From positions 28,969,305 to 29,033,304 of the forward strand of contig JBCFYV010000012.1 of assembly GCA_039000515.1 (NCBI GenBank): a DNA stretch of 64,000 nt, written 5' to 3'. The notes beneath the pieces were generated by a model. The model was not told the DNA's origin and made no database searches. It worked only from the letters and a program-made list of their open reading frames with translations. The DNA comes from Timema cristinae. Lineage: Eukaryota > Arthropoda > Insecta > Phasmatodea > Timematidae. The translations under genes and the position numbers were made by a program. Within the stretch, counting starts at the first letter, position 1, and every line of letters starts with the position of its first letter. Positions 1 through 10,523 of the stretch are shown here, piece by piece.

Positions 1-394
1 GATCCATGCTTTAACTTCATCTTTTAGGTAGAAGGGTCTAGCCAGATCAATTACTGTGATTTCAAAAACTGCTGCATCTCATACTCTGTATGCAAAAGAG
101 GAGCAGCTTCCACGTTAACACTCTTCCCAACGTGCCTTTGACATATTCACAGGTAGAAATGACTGATCTGACAGTTTTTCTTGCATTCAGTATCCACTAC
201 CTTTCTCTTAGTATAATTAACAACATGTGTGTTCCAGCATGAGAATTTTTCTTGTGCTCTGTAAAAATAAATCTTTTTACAACGGGGTGATTCGAGGGCA
301 ATACCAGGGGCATAAAAAAATCATCTTTATCTTGACGAAACACTATCTTAGTCTTCAGCCTAATAAGACCCTCCTCATCTTTGTAGGTCTTCAA
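1..394 (-). pseudogene. BEL/Pao integrase N-terminal zinc domain and start of core
   Basis: The fragment at 197-394 has PLVLPSNHPVVKRFIFTEH and NSHAG, the HHCC-type zinc-binding start of BEL integrase, ending LLIILRER. Below about 60, another frame reads DLARPFYLKDEVKAW, matching the beginning of the catalytic core. The remainder runs out of the window. Frames differ, so this is a remnant. Confidence 0.8.
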
Positions 395-1482
395 CGTACT
401 AAGCCTCTCACATGATTGATCCCTGAAAAATTTTTCTTGTACAAGCTTTATGCTCTTCTTTTATGCAGCTTTTAATTCTTCGTAAGATAATTCACTCACT
501 TATCTTAGATCCTTTGTTTGACAGCAATTGTGGAAAAATCTTATGATTCATGCTACCATGCGCAATATTTTGTCATAGCGTGAGAAGAAACGGTAATACC
601 ACTTACATCCATGGTACCGACACGTTTTCTGGCTAACTTACTTTTCATAAGATCGACACCATTCACAAACATCTTGCTGAGCCAGCAAGCATTGAGTTGT
701 TGGATGATGACCTTTTCTGTTTTCTTGAGAAATACAGTCCTCTAGATAACTAATACTCCCACAAGGCCATTGGTCAAAGGGTTCCCTCAGCTACTCAGGT
801 TCCTCCCACCATCTTGCTGCTATTAGCTCTCCTGCTGTACATCCTCTTGAAGGAAGGTCTGCTGGATTAGCATCACCTGGAACGTGTCTCCAGGACGTCA
901 TCTTAGTCAATCTTCTTATATCTTAAGCACGGTTGTTAACAAAGACGTTCCAAGATCCCTCTAGTTGAATCCGTCCAATTGTATATCTTGACTTATCCCC
1001 AACAAAGTCCATCTATAACCGAAATAGTTAACCTCGCCCCCTTTAATGCTGTAAATAATTCTAGTCGTGAAATCGAAATACTTCTCAAAGGTGTTTTTCT
1101 TGACCTTGCTGCTAAGAGGTGTACCTCAACCACTTCACTAGTTACTATTCGGGTAAAAGCAGCGGTGGCATAAGCTAGTAAGCTGGCATCACGAATGTGT
1201 GAACACTAATGTATTCTTTACTGTTTGACTTTCACAACCTCCTACAACAAAGGTAAGCTTTCATACCAATGTAGAAATTAATCTTTCTGGGCAGCATAAA
1301 CTTTTGTATCCCAAGAAATTCCAGTTTTCCAAATTCTTTGCAACAATATTTTAGGGCAGAGTAAAACTGAACAAACTACTCCAAATGGATCAAACACTTT
1401 ATGTGCCAAAGACAAAATAGTTCGCTTAGTGACCACCTTAATGTTGATATTCCTTAGCCAGTCTAAATTTACACCAAGTGTG

Positions 1483-2455
1483 TCACTCTTTCGTTCCTAT
1501 AACAATCCCAACACTGGTGACTGCAGAATGAGCACTGTCCCCTGTGTATTGAAAACCTGTAAGATTAAAGTTACCATCTTTCATTACATTACGAGCCTCA
1601 CTTATGAACTGTTTTAGCTCCTGTTCATTATCCAGGCTAACAACGACGTTAGCCACATACAAACTATTCAGTAACCAATTCATCATTGATGAACTGTACT
1701 TCGAAACTGCCATGGCTTGTTGTACGTGATAGTCAAGCAGTGAACCTAACAAAAAAGGACTGCATTTTAATCCGAAAACCAATATTTTGCTGTCGAAACA
1801 GTTTCACTTTGTTTTCTTCTTCAGGATCCCATCAAAAGAATCGTAAAAGATCTCTATATTTCTGGCATACACTAATTTGGAGTAAAGCCTTCTCGATGTT
1901 AGCAATACCCCATATCTTCTTTCTCGAAACCTTAGAAGAATAGCCAATATGAGTTCAATAAGATTTGGTCCATCTTTAAATACTGATTCAATGATAGTGA
2001 ATAGCCCTCTCTTGCTGAAGCATCAAATACTGGACGTACACGCGTAATACTGCCCTCTTTCACTACAGGTCAGCGTGGTAAATAGTGCCCGTCAATAACA
2101 ACTTCTCCCAATGGGACCACTTCTATAATCCCTAGGCCCATCCACTCTTTTAATAATTCATCATAGACTGTCTATATATTTCCAATGAAGCTTCTTTGTT
2201 GTTGTTTCCAACCTCTTCATAGCTAAATGTTGGTTTTACAGAGTGGGATAAGATCTTCCGCTTAAGGTAGTTAGACCTCATAACGGCCCTCATCGTTTAT
2301 AGTTACTGTCTTCTGAAAATTTAACTTCGTCTGCAGTACTCGTTCCTCCTTAGACTTTCTTTCAGAGTGGTCGGTGATGCCAAGCACGTCTAAATTCAAC
2401 AGGTTTGCAAGCGATGCCGCTTTCACAAACAAGGATGTTACTACTGCTGCCATAG
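1483..2455 (-). pseudogene. BEL/Pao reverse transcriptase, broken, catalytic Asp lost
   Basis: The proximal fragment (2271-2453) ends with the pre-RT motif NDEGRYEV. The distal fragment (1483-1782) contains VFGLKCSPFLLGSLL, the strongly conserved FG..SPFLL block, and then LYVANVVVSL where the polymerase box (YVDD, or YVDN in some members) should be. The catalytic Asp is therefore Ala, so this copy could not reverse transcribe even if the frame were intact. The two fragments are separated by stops. Confidence 0.8.
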
Positions 2456-2656
2456 TTTCTTCAGCCTGCTGTATTGGAACTCTTCACATCAAGGTCCACC
2501 CTAGAAGTGTCTCCACAGCAACTAATCCACATGATAACACCTTCCAATTTCCAGTAAAGAGTTTTCCTGCAATATCTGCTCCAATCAGGTCCTCTATCGG
2601 TTCTGGTGCTCCTCGGTGTCAGCAATCATTACGTAAATCCGGTGTAAATCCTCCAT

Positions 2657-2965
2657 TCAAGGTCTTTTCCTCACTGATGAGATTTTACCACAGATGGCAT
2701 TTTGGTCTAGAGCCTCAAAATTGCAGGCAAAAAATCCATCTAGACTTGCCTGACGCACCTTGTAGCAACCATGATTCTTTCTTTCAGTTTTCATCCCCCC
2801 ATAAATAGAATGTATGATTACTTCTTGTCGTATTGACACATAATCTAATTTGGAAGCAGTTTCTCTCAGAATATAAGATCTCTGTGAGCCTGTGTCTACC
2901 AAAACACGAACACGATAATATTTTTCAGATCCTTTAATATTTATTGATAAAATTTGTAAGAACAC
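2657..2965 (-). pseudogene. BEL/Pao aspartic protease fragment (peptidase A17 / DUF1758)
   Basis: A 102-codon minus-strand fragment contains LVDTGSQRSYIL, the DTGS active-site loop of the BEL/Pao retropepsin, preceded by the usual beta-strand (LQILSINIKGSEKYYRVRVL). The protease would cleave the element polyprotein. The reading frame stops shortly after the fragment and does not continue into the reverse transcriptase. Confidence 0.85.
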
Positions 2966-3059
2966 TTTTGGACAACTTGTTAAATTGGTTAAAGTGGTTT
3001 CCTGGCCATCTTATTTCACTGCCTCCCCCTTAAACCTGTCTGTCCCTTCTCTCTGTAAC

Positions 3060-3200
3060 TCCTGACACATCAACGCACTGTGCTTATTTTGGCCAATTCA
3101 ACACTTCATGTAAATTCTACAATTCTTGACACAATGGCCAGTCTTCAAACATGCGAAGAAACAACCCTTTGCCTTAAGAATCCTACGTTTTTCTTCTTTA
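3060..3200 (-). pseudogene. BEL/Pao CCHC zinc knuckle
   Basis: On the minus strand the segment reads CLKARKMSKEEKRRILKAKG followed shortly by CxxC...GHxxxxC (C-F-F-A-C-L-K-T-G-H-C-V-K-N-C), a retroviral-type zinc knuckle between gag and protease. A stop codon follows within about ten codons. It normally binds element RNA. The match to CCHC spacing is seen directly; function is from family knowledge. Confidence 0.7.
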
Positions 3201-3231
3201 CTCATTTTCCTTGCTTTTAGACAGTTAGCAC

Positions 3232-4371
3232 TCACATGAAGGCCTTTAAAAATACACAGTTTCGCTCTTTAGTACAACTTTTGGACAACAACCCAGCTGC
3301 TGTAGGTATCTGCTCTTCTAATAAACGACTCTGCCGCTTCTTATATTTACAACCATCATTTTTTAGTCCAACTCCTACCATGGCAAGACTAATCCTTTCT
3401 TCTGACTCCACCTCTGACCTCAACAACATTATGCTGTCAAGGCGTTGTTGAGGTTCGCCCCCATGCACACATTTAGGACTTCGTTGCCAAGCTCTTAAAA
3501 TATCTTCAGGCATATAGGACTCTACCAAAGGATAGAGCATCGCTGCATACTTGTCAGTAGTAACACCGAAGGTTTCAAGCACTCTAATGTGAGATTCTAT
3601 ATTGTCATAAATAGTAGACATTGACGTGGATGCACCATGTTGTTGAGCATTTTGAAGAACCAACTTCAAAAATTCTCTTGCGCATACTTCCACTAACAAT
3701 TATTCTTTTCCAAAACGAGACTTGAGACTGCTTACTACCTTCATATAGTTCTCTTCAGTTGGCGGAAAGCTCTTAACAACCTCTCTTGCTCGTGGGCCCT
3801 TCACCGTAGCTTGAATAAGGTATTGAAACATGTCGACTGGCGCAATATCCGGATCTTAATCAATCTTCTCAAATGGACACGAAAACTCTAACCCATTTTT
3901 AATATCCCCATCAAAATTCCTAAGCTCTAGCTTCTGTAACTTAAACTTTCTCTTACTATTAAAATCGATACTTCCTGAATCCCCTTTACAAAATTCTTAA
4001 GAAGCTTCTAACAACTCACCAACACCGACTTGTATCTCCAAGAATTTCTGTAGCTATTCATCCACCATCTTCGTTTCTTTATCCAAATCCTCACTTCCGG
4101 CGTCGAGTTTCATGTCCAATATTTTATCATCCAGTTCTATTAATTCTTCATTTTTACTCTCCAGCATAGAAAATAATGCTTGAATTTCCTTTATTTCTAG
4201 TTCCGAAGTATTAATCTCTTCTTGAATATCATTCAATGCTCTAGTAAACACCGTCCACGTAATTGTTCTTAACTCTACAACACGTTCCACGATCCTCGCC
4301 GTTTCTTTATGGTACGAAAATATCAATGGTTCAAAACCGTTGTAGAAAGTGGGTCCTGTCACGGTCGACAC
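3232..4371 (-). pseudogene. BEL/Pao gag-like region (DUF1759 type), broken
   Basis: The upstream piece (4054-4371) is an acidic, Glu/Asp/Leu-rich segment (ELIELDDKILDMK) like the start of BEL gag. The downstream piece (3232-3699) carries the family's conserved stretch ending GVTTDKYAAMLYPLVES and LRAWQRS. The two pieces are in different frames with stops between them. Gag of this group forms the particle that packages element RNA. The protein is not made intact here. Confidence 0.8.
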
Positions 4372-4664
4372 TTATGTTAGTAACACAATACATATACCAC
4401 CGGTATTCGAAGGTTCCACTATTATTTGCTTCCTACTACACTACCATTGTCTACAAAATAACATTTAACACATTTTGTCTTGTTTTCAGTTAAACTGACG
4501 CAATCACAGATGCTGTATCAAAACATTTTATAACCAGCAACACCATGACATAGCTTTGTCACCATAGAGCATATTCAGCAACTTAACAATCATTATCAGA
4601 GGTAAGCAAAGCAAATAGGATGCGTTCAATAGCCAAACAATGAGTATAACCAATTAAGTTTCAC
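4372..4664. other. Intron sequence between the Ig exon and the BEL remnant
   Basis: AT-rich, no coding similarity or repeat recognised. It begins with the exon donor at 4663-4664 on the minus strand and should contain the BEL element's 5' end, which I could not define. Confidence 0.5.
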
Positions 4665-4845
4665 CTTGAACCAGTAGCATTGTGGGTGGAGCCAATATCG
4701 ACTGGGCCGCCGCCGTTGCGACGCAGCTGTAGATGCCCTCGTGGACCGGCATGACGCAATCCACCACAAGTCGAGAACGAACCTTGGCCATGCCACCGCT
4801 AGGAGTGCTTATGTCGTTCACCAGACGGTTGTTTTCAAAATCATC
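4665..4845 (-). CDS. ImpL2: ImpL2/zig-like immunoglobulin gene, exon for the second half of Ig domain 1
   Basis: Minus-strand exon of 181 bp, flanked by an acceptor (accaacAG|GATG) at 4846-4847 and a donor (CAAG|GTGAAA) at 4663-4664. It begins in phase 0 and ends in phase 1. The translation starts DDFENNRLVND, continues with GMAKVRSRLVVDCV and reaches HEGIYSCVATA: the D-x-G-x-Y-x-C-like strand F of an Ig fold with its second disulfide Cys. This combination resembles secreted two-Ig proteins of the ImpL2 (insulin-like peptide-binding) and C. elegans zig type. The exon is markedly GC-richer than its surroundings, as expected for a constrained coding exon. The second Ig domain is not in the window, so the exact orthologue is inferred. 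Confidence 0.8.
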
Positions 4846-5019
4846 CTGTTGGTAAATTTAAAGCAAAGTATAATTTGTCATGTGCTAGTTTCTAGTTCAA
4901 TAATGGCTAAAAGCTAATTAAAATTTTAAACCAATTAAAGGAAGCATTTGCTTGGAGTGAGAACAGGAAACCAAAATGTTTAAATTTAAATGTAGTACAC
5001 CTTACAAGGATTGACACTA

Positions 5020-7949
5020 GTGTGCAAACCTGTGAGAAAGGTGCAGTTCCAGTGTAGTGTATACTAGTGAGAGAGGTGCAGTTCCTCTGACCCAGTGTAG
5101 TGTGTACTTGTGAGAGAGGTGCAGTTCCTCTGACCCGATGTAGTGTGTACCTGTGAGAAAGGTGCAGTTCCTCTGTGTCAGTGTAGTGTGCACCTGTTAG
5201 AAAGGTGCGGTTCCTCTGCCCGGTGTAGTGTACTTGTGAGAGAGGTGCAGTTCCTCTGAGTCAGTGTAATGTGTACTTGTGAGAGAGGTGCAGTTCCTCT
5301 GCCCGGTGTAGTGTGTACCTGTGAGAGAGGTGCAGTTCCTCTGACCCGGTGTAGTGTGTACCTGTGAGAGAGGTGCAGTTCCCCTAACCCAGTGTAGTGT
5401 GTAATTGTGAAAAAGGTGCAGTTCCTCTGTGTCAGTGTAGTGTGCACCTGTTAGAAAGGTGCGGTTCCTCTGCCCGGTGTAGTGTGTACCTGTGAGAAAG
5501 GTGCAGTTCCTATGTGTCAGTGTAGTGTGCACCTGTTAGAAAGGTGCGGTTCCTCTGCCCGGTGTAGTGTGTACCTGTGAGAGAGGTGCAGTTCCTCTGA
5601 CCCGGTGTAGTGTGTACCTGTGAGAGAGGTGCAGTTCCCCTAACCCAGTGTAGTGTGTAATTGTGAAAAAGGTGCAGTTCCTCTGTGTCAGTGTAGTGTG
5701 CACCTGTTAGAAAGGTGCGGTTCCTCTTCCCGGTGTAGTGTGTACCTGTGAGAGAGGTGCAGTTCCTCTGTGTCAGTGTAGTGTGCACCTGTTAGAAAGG
5801 TGCGGTTCCTCTGCCCGGTGTAGTGTGTACTTGTGAGAGAGGTGCAGTTCCTCTGACCCGCAGTTCCTCTGCCCGGTGTCGTGTGCACTTGTGAGAGAGG
5901 TGCAGTTCCTCTGCCCAGTGTAGTGTGTACCTGTGAGAGAGGTGCAGTTCCTCTGACCCGGTGTAGTGTGTAATTGTGAGAAAGGTGCAGTTCCTCTGTG
6001 TCAGTGTAGTGTGCACCTGTGAGAGAGGTGCAGTTCCTCTGACCCGCAGTTCCTCTGCCCGGTGTCGTGTGCACTTGTGAGAGAGGTGCAGTTCCTCTGA
6101 CCCGGTGTAGTGTGTAATTGTGAGAAAGGTGCAGTTCCTCTGAGTCAGTGTAGTGTATACTAGTGAGAGAGGTGCAGTTCCTCTGACCCAGTGTAGTGTG
6201 CACTTGTGAGAGAGGTGCAGTTCCTCTGCCCGGTGTAGTGTGTACTTGTGAGAGAGGTGCAGTTCCTCTGCCCGGTGTAGTGTGTACTTGTGAGAAAGGT
6301 GCAGTTCCTCTGAGTCAGTGTAGTGTATACTAGTGAGAGAGGTGCAGTTCCTCTGACCCAGTGTAGTGTGCACTTGTGAGAGAGGTGCAGTTCCTCTGCC
6401 CGGTGTAGTGTGTACTTGTGAGAGAGGTGCAGTTCCTCTGCCCGGTGTAGTGTGTTCCTGTGAGAGAGGTGCAGTTCCTCTGACCCGGTGTAGTGTGTAC
6501 CTGTGAAAGAGGTGCAGTTCCTCTGACCCGGTGTAGTGTGTACTTGTGAGAGAGGGGCAGTTCCTCTGACCCGGTGTAGTGTGTGTACCTGTGAGAGAGG
6601 TGCAGTTTCCCTAACCCAGTGTAGTGTGTAATTGTGAGAAAGGTGCAGTTCCTCTGTGTCAGTGTAGTGTGCACCTGTTTGAAAGGTGCAGTTCCTCTGC
6701 CCGGTGTAGTGTGTACCTGTGAGAGAGGTTCAGTTCCCCTAACCCAGTGTAGTGTGTAATTGTGAGAAAGGTGCAGTTCCTCTTTGTCAGTGTAGTGTGC
6801 ACCTGTTAGAAAGGTGCGGTTCCTCTGCCCGGTGTAGTGTGTACTTGTGAGAGAGGTGCAGTTCCTCTGAGTCAGTGTAATGCGTACTTGTGAGAGAGGT
6901 GCAGTTCCTCTGATCCAGTATAATGTATACCTGTGAGAAAGGTGCAGTTCCTCTTTGTCAGTGTAGTGTGCACCTGTTAGAAAGGTGCGGTTCCTCTGCC
7001 CGGTGTAGTGTGTACCTGTGAGAAAGGTGCAGTTCCTCTGTGTCAGTGTAGTGTGCACCTGTTAGAAAGGTGCGGTTCCTCTGCCCGGTGTAGTGTGTAC
7101 CTGTAAGAGAGGTGCAGTTCCTCTGATCCAGTATAATGTATACCTGTGAGAGAGGTGCAGTTCCTCTGATCCAGTATAATGTATACCTGTGAGAAAGGTG
7201 CAGTTCCTCTGACTGTGTTTACTGTGTACTTGTGAGAGAGGTGCAGTTACTCTGATCCAGTATAATGTATACCTGTGAGAGAGGTGCAGTTCCTCTGACT
7301 GTGTGTAATGTGTACTTGTGAGAGAGGTGAAGTTCCTCTGAGTCAGTGTAGTGTGTACCTGTGAGAGAGGTGCAGTTCCTCTAAGTCAATGTAATGTGTA
7401 CTTGTGAGAGAGGTGCAGTTCCTCTGAGTCAGTGTAGTGTGTACTTGTGAGAGAGGTGCAGTTCCTCTGAGTCAGTGTAGTGTGTACCTGTGAGAGAGGT
7501 GCAGTTCCTCTGAGTCAGTGTAGTGTGTACTTGTGAGAGAGGTGCAGTTCCTCTGAGTCAGTGTAGTGTGTACCTGTGATAGAGGTGCAGTTCCTCTGAG
7601 TCAGTGTAGTGTGTACCTGTGAGAGAGGTGCAGTTCCTCTGAGTCAGTGTAGTGTGTACCTGTGAGAGAGGTGCAGTTCCTCTGATCCAATATAATGTAT
7701 ACCTGTGAGAGAGGTGCAGTTCCTCTGACTGTGTGTAATGTGTACTTGTGAGAGAGGTGCAGTTCCTCTGAGTCAGTGTAGTGTGTACTTGTGAGAGAGG
7801 TGCAGTTCTTCTGAGTCAGTGTAGTGTGTACCTGTGAGAGAAGTGCAGTTCCTCTGAGTCAGTGTAGTGTGTACCTGTGAGAGAGGTGCAGTTCCTCTGA
7901 GCCAGTATAATGTATACCTGTGAGAGAGGTGCAGTTCCTCTGATCCAAT
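5020..7949 (-). repeat. 43-bp minisatellite containing the exon end and its splice donor, about 68 copies
   Basis: On the minus strand each unit is the 27 nt that end the Ig exon (encoding IRGTAPLSQ) followed by 16 nt of intron (GTACACACTACACTGG). The array fills nearly all of the 3.07-kb intron between exons 7918-8081 and 4665-4845. The unit nearest the exon is the real exon/intron junction. Junction variants along the array are CAG|GTACAC, CAG|GTATAC, CAG|GTGCAC, CAA|GTACAC and CAA|TTACAC; only the last loses the GT. Units are mostly 43 bp, with partly deleted units near 5859 and 6043. Variants recur in groups of 2, 4 or 6 units (for example units with gcacctgttag at about 5175, 5429, 5514, 5685 and 5770), showing higher-order duplication. 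All three minus frames stay open for long stretches because 43 is not a multiple of 3 and the unit lacks stops. Confidence 0.95.
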
Positions 7950-8081
7950 GTATGGTGGGGGCAGGACTTCCAATAGCCTCACAGTCAAGCTCCACCCTGT
8001 CACCCATGCGGGTGTTGATGATGGTGGGAGGTGCCTCGGACATCTTCACCCAGTCGTGACTGTGAAAGGAGGCCCCACCAC
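7918..8081 (-). CDS. ImpL2: ImpL2/zig-like immunoglobulin gene, exon for the first half of Ig domain 1
   Basis: Minus-strand exon of 164 bp. The acceptor is ctctgctgcgcAG at 8082-8083 after a pyrimidine-rich stretch; the donor is CAG|GTATAC at 7916-7917. It starts with two bases of a split codon (phase 1 intron) and then has exactly 54 codons, ending in phase 0, which matches the phase-0 start of the next exon. The translation includes SHDWVKMSEAPPTIINTRMG, then DRVELDCEAIGSPAPTIHW: the strand-B Cys and strand-C Trp of an I-set Ig domain. Its final 27 nt are the core of the adjoining minisatellite. Using a more distal donor in the array would shift the frame unless a multiple of three units (129 nt) were included. 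Homology to ImpL2/zig proteins is a family-level judgement from the motif series. Confidence 0.85.
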
Positions 8082-8518
8082 CTGCGCAGCAGAGAATGGA
8101 TCTCTTTACACCATCCAGGATTGTTAAACACGCATGTTTCTAACTATGTATTTTAACGGGACACGGATAGAAGTGTAATTTTAAAGAAAGTGTCTTAGTT
8201 CGTGTTCAACTCAGAGTAAGAATGAAATATAACCCGCTATGCGTCTGGCCATTATCTGAACTCGTTCCATAACATATTATCACACTGACTCTGAGCTAAT
8301 TCTACCATTAGGAATGAGAGAAGAAATTGCAAGCGGGGAGTAAAGTAAACCAATGGATATAAGTAGAGAGAGGAATATCGATAGTATTTGTTCGTACACA
8401 TTAGTGTCTGCGTGTGTGCGTTTGGCGAGTACTAAACATTCAGTCTTCAGGCCGATGATTCATTAATTAGTGAATAGGATTAATCTCAATTTACTAGTAA
8501 TGCTTTTTTAATTTTCAG

Positions 8519-8830
8519 GTGACCTGGTGGTCTAGGGGTAAGGTGTCAGACTTCTGTGCTGGCGGCCGGGGTTCAATCCTCGGTCCCGGCACAGATTTAT
8601 CTGATTTCCAAACCCTTCCTTCACCTCTGACAAGACATCTTGTGAATGTGGGGAATGCCAGACCGCCACCGTGGTTCGGATTCCACGTTAAACTGTAGGT
8701 CCTTCATTTCATCTCATAATCACCCTACCATTACACATTAGCGTAAGTGCGTATAACCCGAACGGGTAGTAAGACGCGGTGATAATAATAATAATAATAA
8801 TAATAATAATTATTATTATTATTATTATTT
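8519..8830 (+). mobile_element. tRNA-derived SINE, group 1 (GTGACCTGGTGGTC head), with ATA-rich tail
   Basis: The head has a box A-like GGTCTAGGGGTAAG and a perfect box B (GGTTCAATCC). A body of about 190 bp follows, then the tail gtgcgtataacccgaacggg / tagtaagacgcggtg and an (ATA)n/(TTA)n microsatellite to 8830. Other copies are at 17322-17567 (minus), 38874-39138 and 58488-58753. Internal RNA polymerase III promoters are expected from the boxes; activity is unknown. Confidence 0.9.
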
Positions 8831-9279
8831 AATTTTCAAGTTAATCGAACCTTCCCGCTGACGCGTTACTGACATCGATGAATCTTTTGTCATAGATGGA
8901 GAAAGAAAAGAAATTAAACGTTTGAGTGAGAAAAAAGAAAGAATTAGAGATTGGATGGATGAAAATATTAAGTAAAATATAGTTTTAAAATTTTGTCTAA
9001 AGAGCGTAGCAAAAGGCGAAACGAGAAGGAAAATTAAGAGGAAGAAAGACATTGGGGAGCATATTATTATAGATCAAGTACAAGGTCAAGCTTTTTTCTT
9101 TTTTACGTTTTACCAACCAGTCGGGTATTAGGCCTACCAGTTTAGATATATATGCACTATTTACCTGAATTATTGATTCACTCTTAATAGGAATCTTCCA
9201 CGTTTGAGTTTTACACAAAAAATAAACATACTAACATTTTAGTTTCTAGACAGTCAATCATTATTTTAAATCTGGCATG
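8831..9279. other. No recognisable feature
   Basis: AT-rich intronic sequence of the ImpL2-like gene. Short reading frames show no family features. Confidence 0.6.
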
Positions 9280-9893
9280 CAGGACCGGATTTAGAGCTGT
9301 TGGGTCCGTGGGTCGATAAATAAGTGGAGGACCCTAACATATAAACATTAAATATATTATTTAAATAAGCAAATATTGTCATCTCAATACATTAAATTCC
9401 TCTAAAACAAAAAACCCTTTACGTTTGATTTTAGTTTATATTAATAAGAATAGAAAATAATGTCAAAACTCAAAATAAAATTAAATTGTAAATTCTCTTT
9501 AAAAAAAAAAAATGGCTGGAAGTTGATTTAAAGATAAATTAACAAACCAGTAAAAGTTAACCCTAAATTCATGGCTACATGATGACATGCTTAGTAGTTT
9601 AAAATACATCACAATGCATTGTATTATAAACAAGGAGTGTTGTTTAAGTTTTTAAAATCAAAGTTTGAATTATTTGTTTGCTGCACAAAAGTAATATTTT
9701 GCCATAAATAAATAAAAATTGATAAATTAAGCTATAATTATTTTTTAAAGATTTTAATACGAAGATAATATATAGAGCCCAAAAGTGATTAATTTTTTTT
9801 ATTATTTCAACAGTGTGTGGGGGGGTCCCTGAATTGTGAGGCCCCTGGGCAATCGCCCCCTTTTCCTCCACCCCTTCCTTAAATTCAAGCCTG
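9280..9893. mobile_element. Probable hAT-type non-autonomous element
   Basis: The left end CAGGACCGGATTTAG and the reverse complement of the right end CAGGCTTGAATTTAAG form an imperfect terminal inverted repeat. The subterminal GGGTCC...GGGGCCTC wording is typical of hAT MITEs. Flanking 8-mers ctggcatg (9272-9279) and cttgaatg (9894-9901) agree at 6 of 8 positions, as expected for an aged 8-bp hAT target duplication. No coding capacity is seen. Confidence 0.6.
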
Positions 9894-10523
9894 CTTGAAT
9901 GTAAAAAAAAAAAGTCTAGGTGCACGTTGCACTAAATTATAAACTCCCATAAGATCGTGAGAATTTCTGATAGTTTTATATTAAAGTATTTTGAAATAAA
10001 GTTCCTACATGCACTCGTTATTTATTCTGATACCTTGACTGAATGCACTATAGCCCAATCTTTTAAGCATCACCATGGTGGAACAAAGCTATCAGCGTAC
10101 GGAGGAGGCAGACATTCTCCCATTACAATATTATATAAAAATGTAAAGATCTTAATATTTGACCAGCTATGAAATCAGTTTGAGGGTATATGTAACCAGA
10201 TTTTTCGGCATCCTGAAGATGGAGTCGTGTATAACTGTGCCAAGGTAATATGTTTGAGTCTGTAGACAACTTGTATATGACAATCTAACACCACAATAGG
10301 GGTTTTCCAACTACAACGTAAGAATGTCCACAAAAAGCCGAGGCTTGAATCTTAGCTGGATCTGTTGAGGAATGTTGTTGTTCACTCGAGATTTTTTCCG
10401 TGGTTTTATCCACCCTGTCTTCACGCTATGCATACTGTGTACTTGTAAACAAACTTGTAAACAGATAACAGTCCTATTCATTCCCATCCACTAGTTAAAG
10501 CCGTTACTAACGTTATCCATTTC
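9894..10523. other. No recognisable feature
   Basis: Intronic AT-rich sequence. Nothing supportable was found on either strand. Confidence 0.5.

Larger units (their letters stand above)
1..4371 (-). mobile_element. BEL/Pao LTR retrotransposon, degenerate, 3' part outside window
   Basis: Reading the minus strand from 4371 down to 1, conceptual fragments appear in the order of a BEL/Pao polyprotein: gag-like segment, CCHC zinc knuckle, aspartic protease, reverse transcriptase, and integrase zinc-binding and core start. Stops and frameshifts separate every block, so no full ORF remains. No LTR was recognised: the left part runs off the window and the right end was not located between 4371 and 4660. 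The element lies in the same orientation as the ImpL2-like gene, just downstream of its 4665-4845 exon, so it probably occupies an intron. Family assignment is from motif order and wording; the copy is almost certainly inactive. Confidence 0.85.

Noticed and set aside
5020..7949. CRISPR-like array
   Set aside because: Units are contiguous 43-bp repeats without unique spacers, in a eukaryotic intron derived from the neighbouring exon.
5178..8003. Several long minus-strand reading frames (up to 242 codons) across the 43-bp array as separate genes
   Set aside because: They are a by-product of a stop-free 43-bp tandem unit that opens all three frames; no independent start, domain or splice context.
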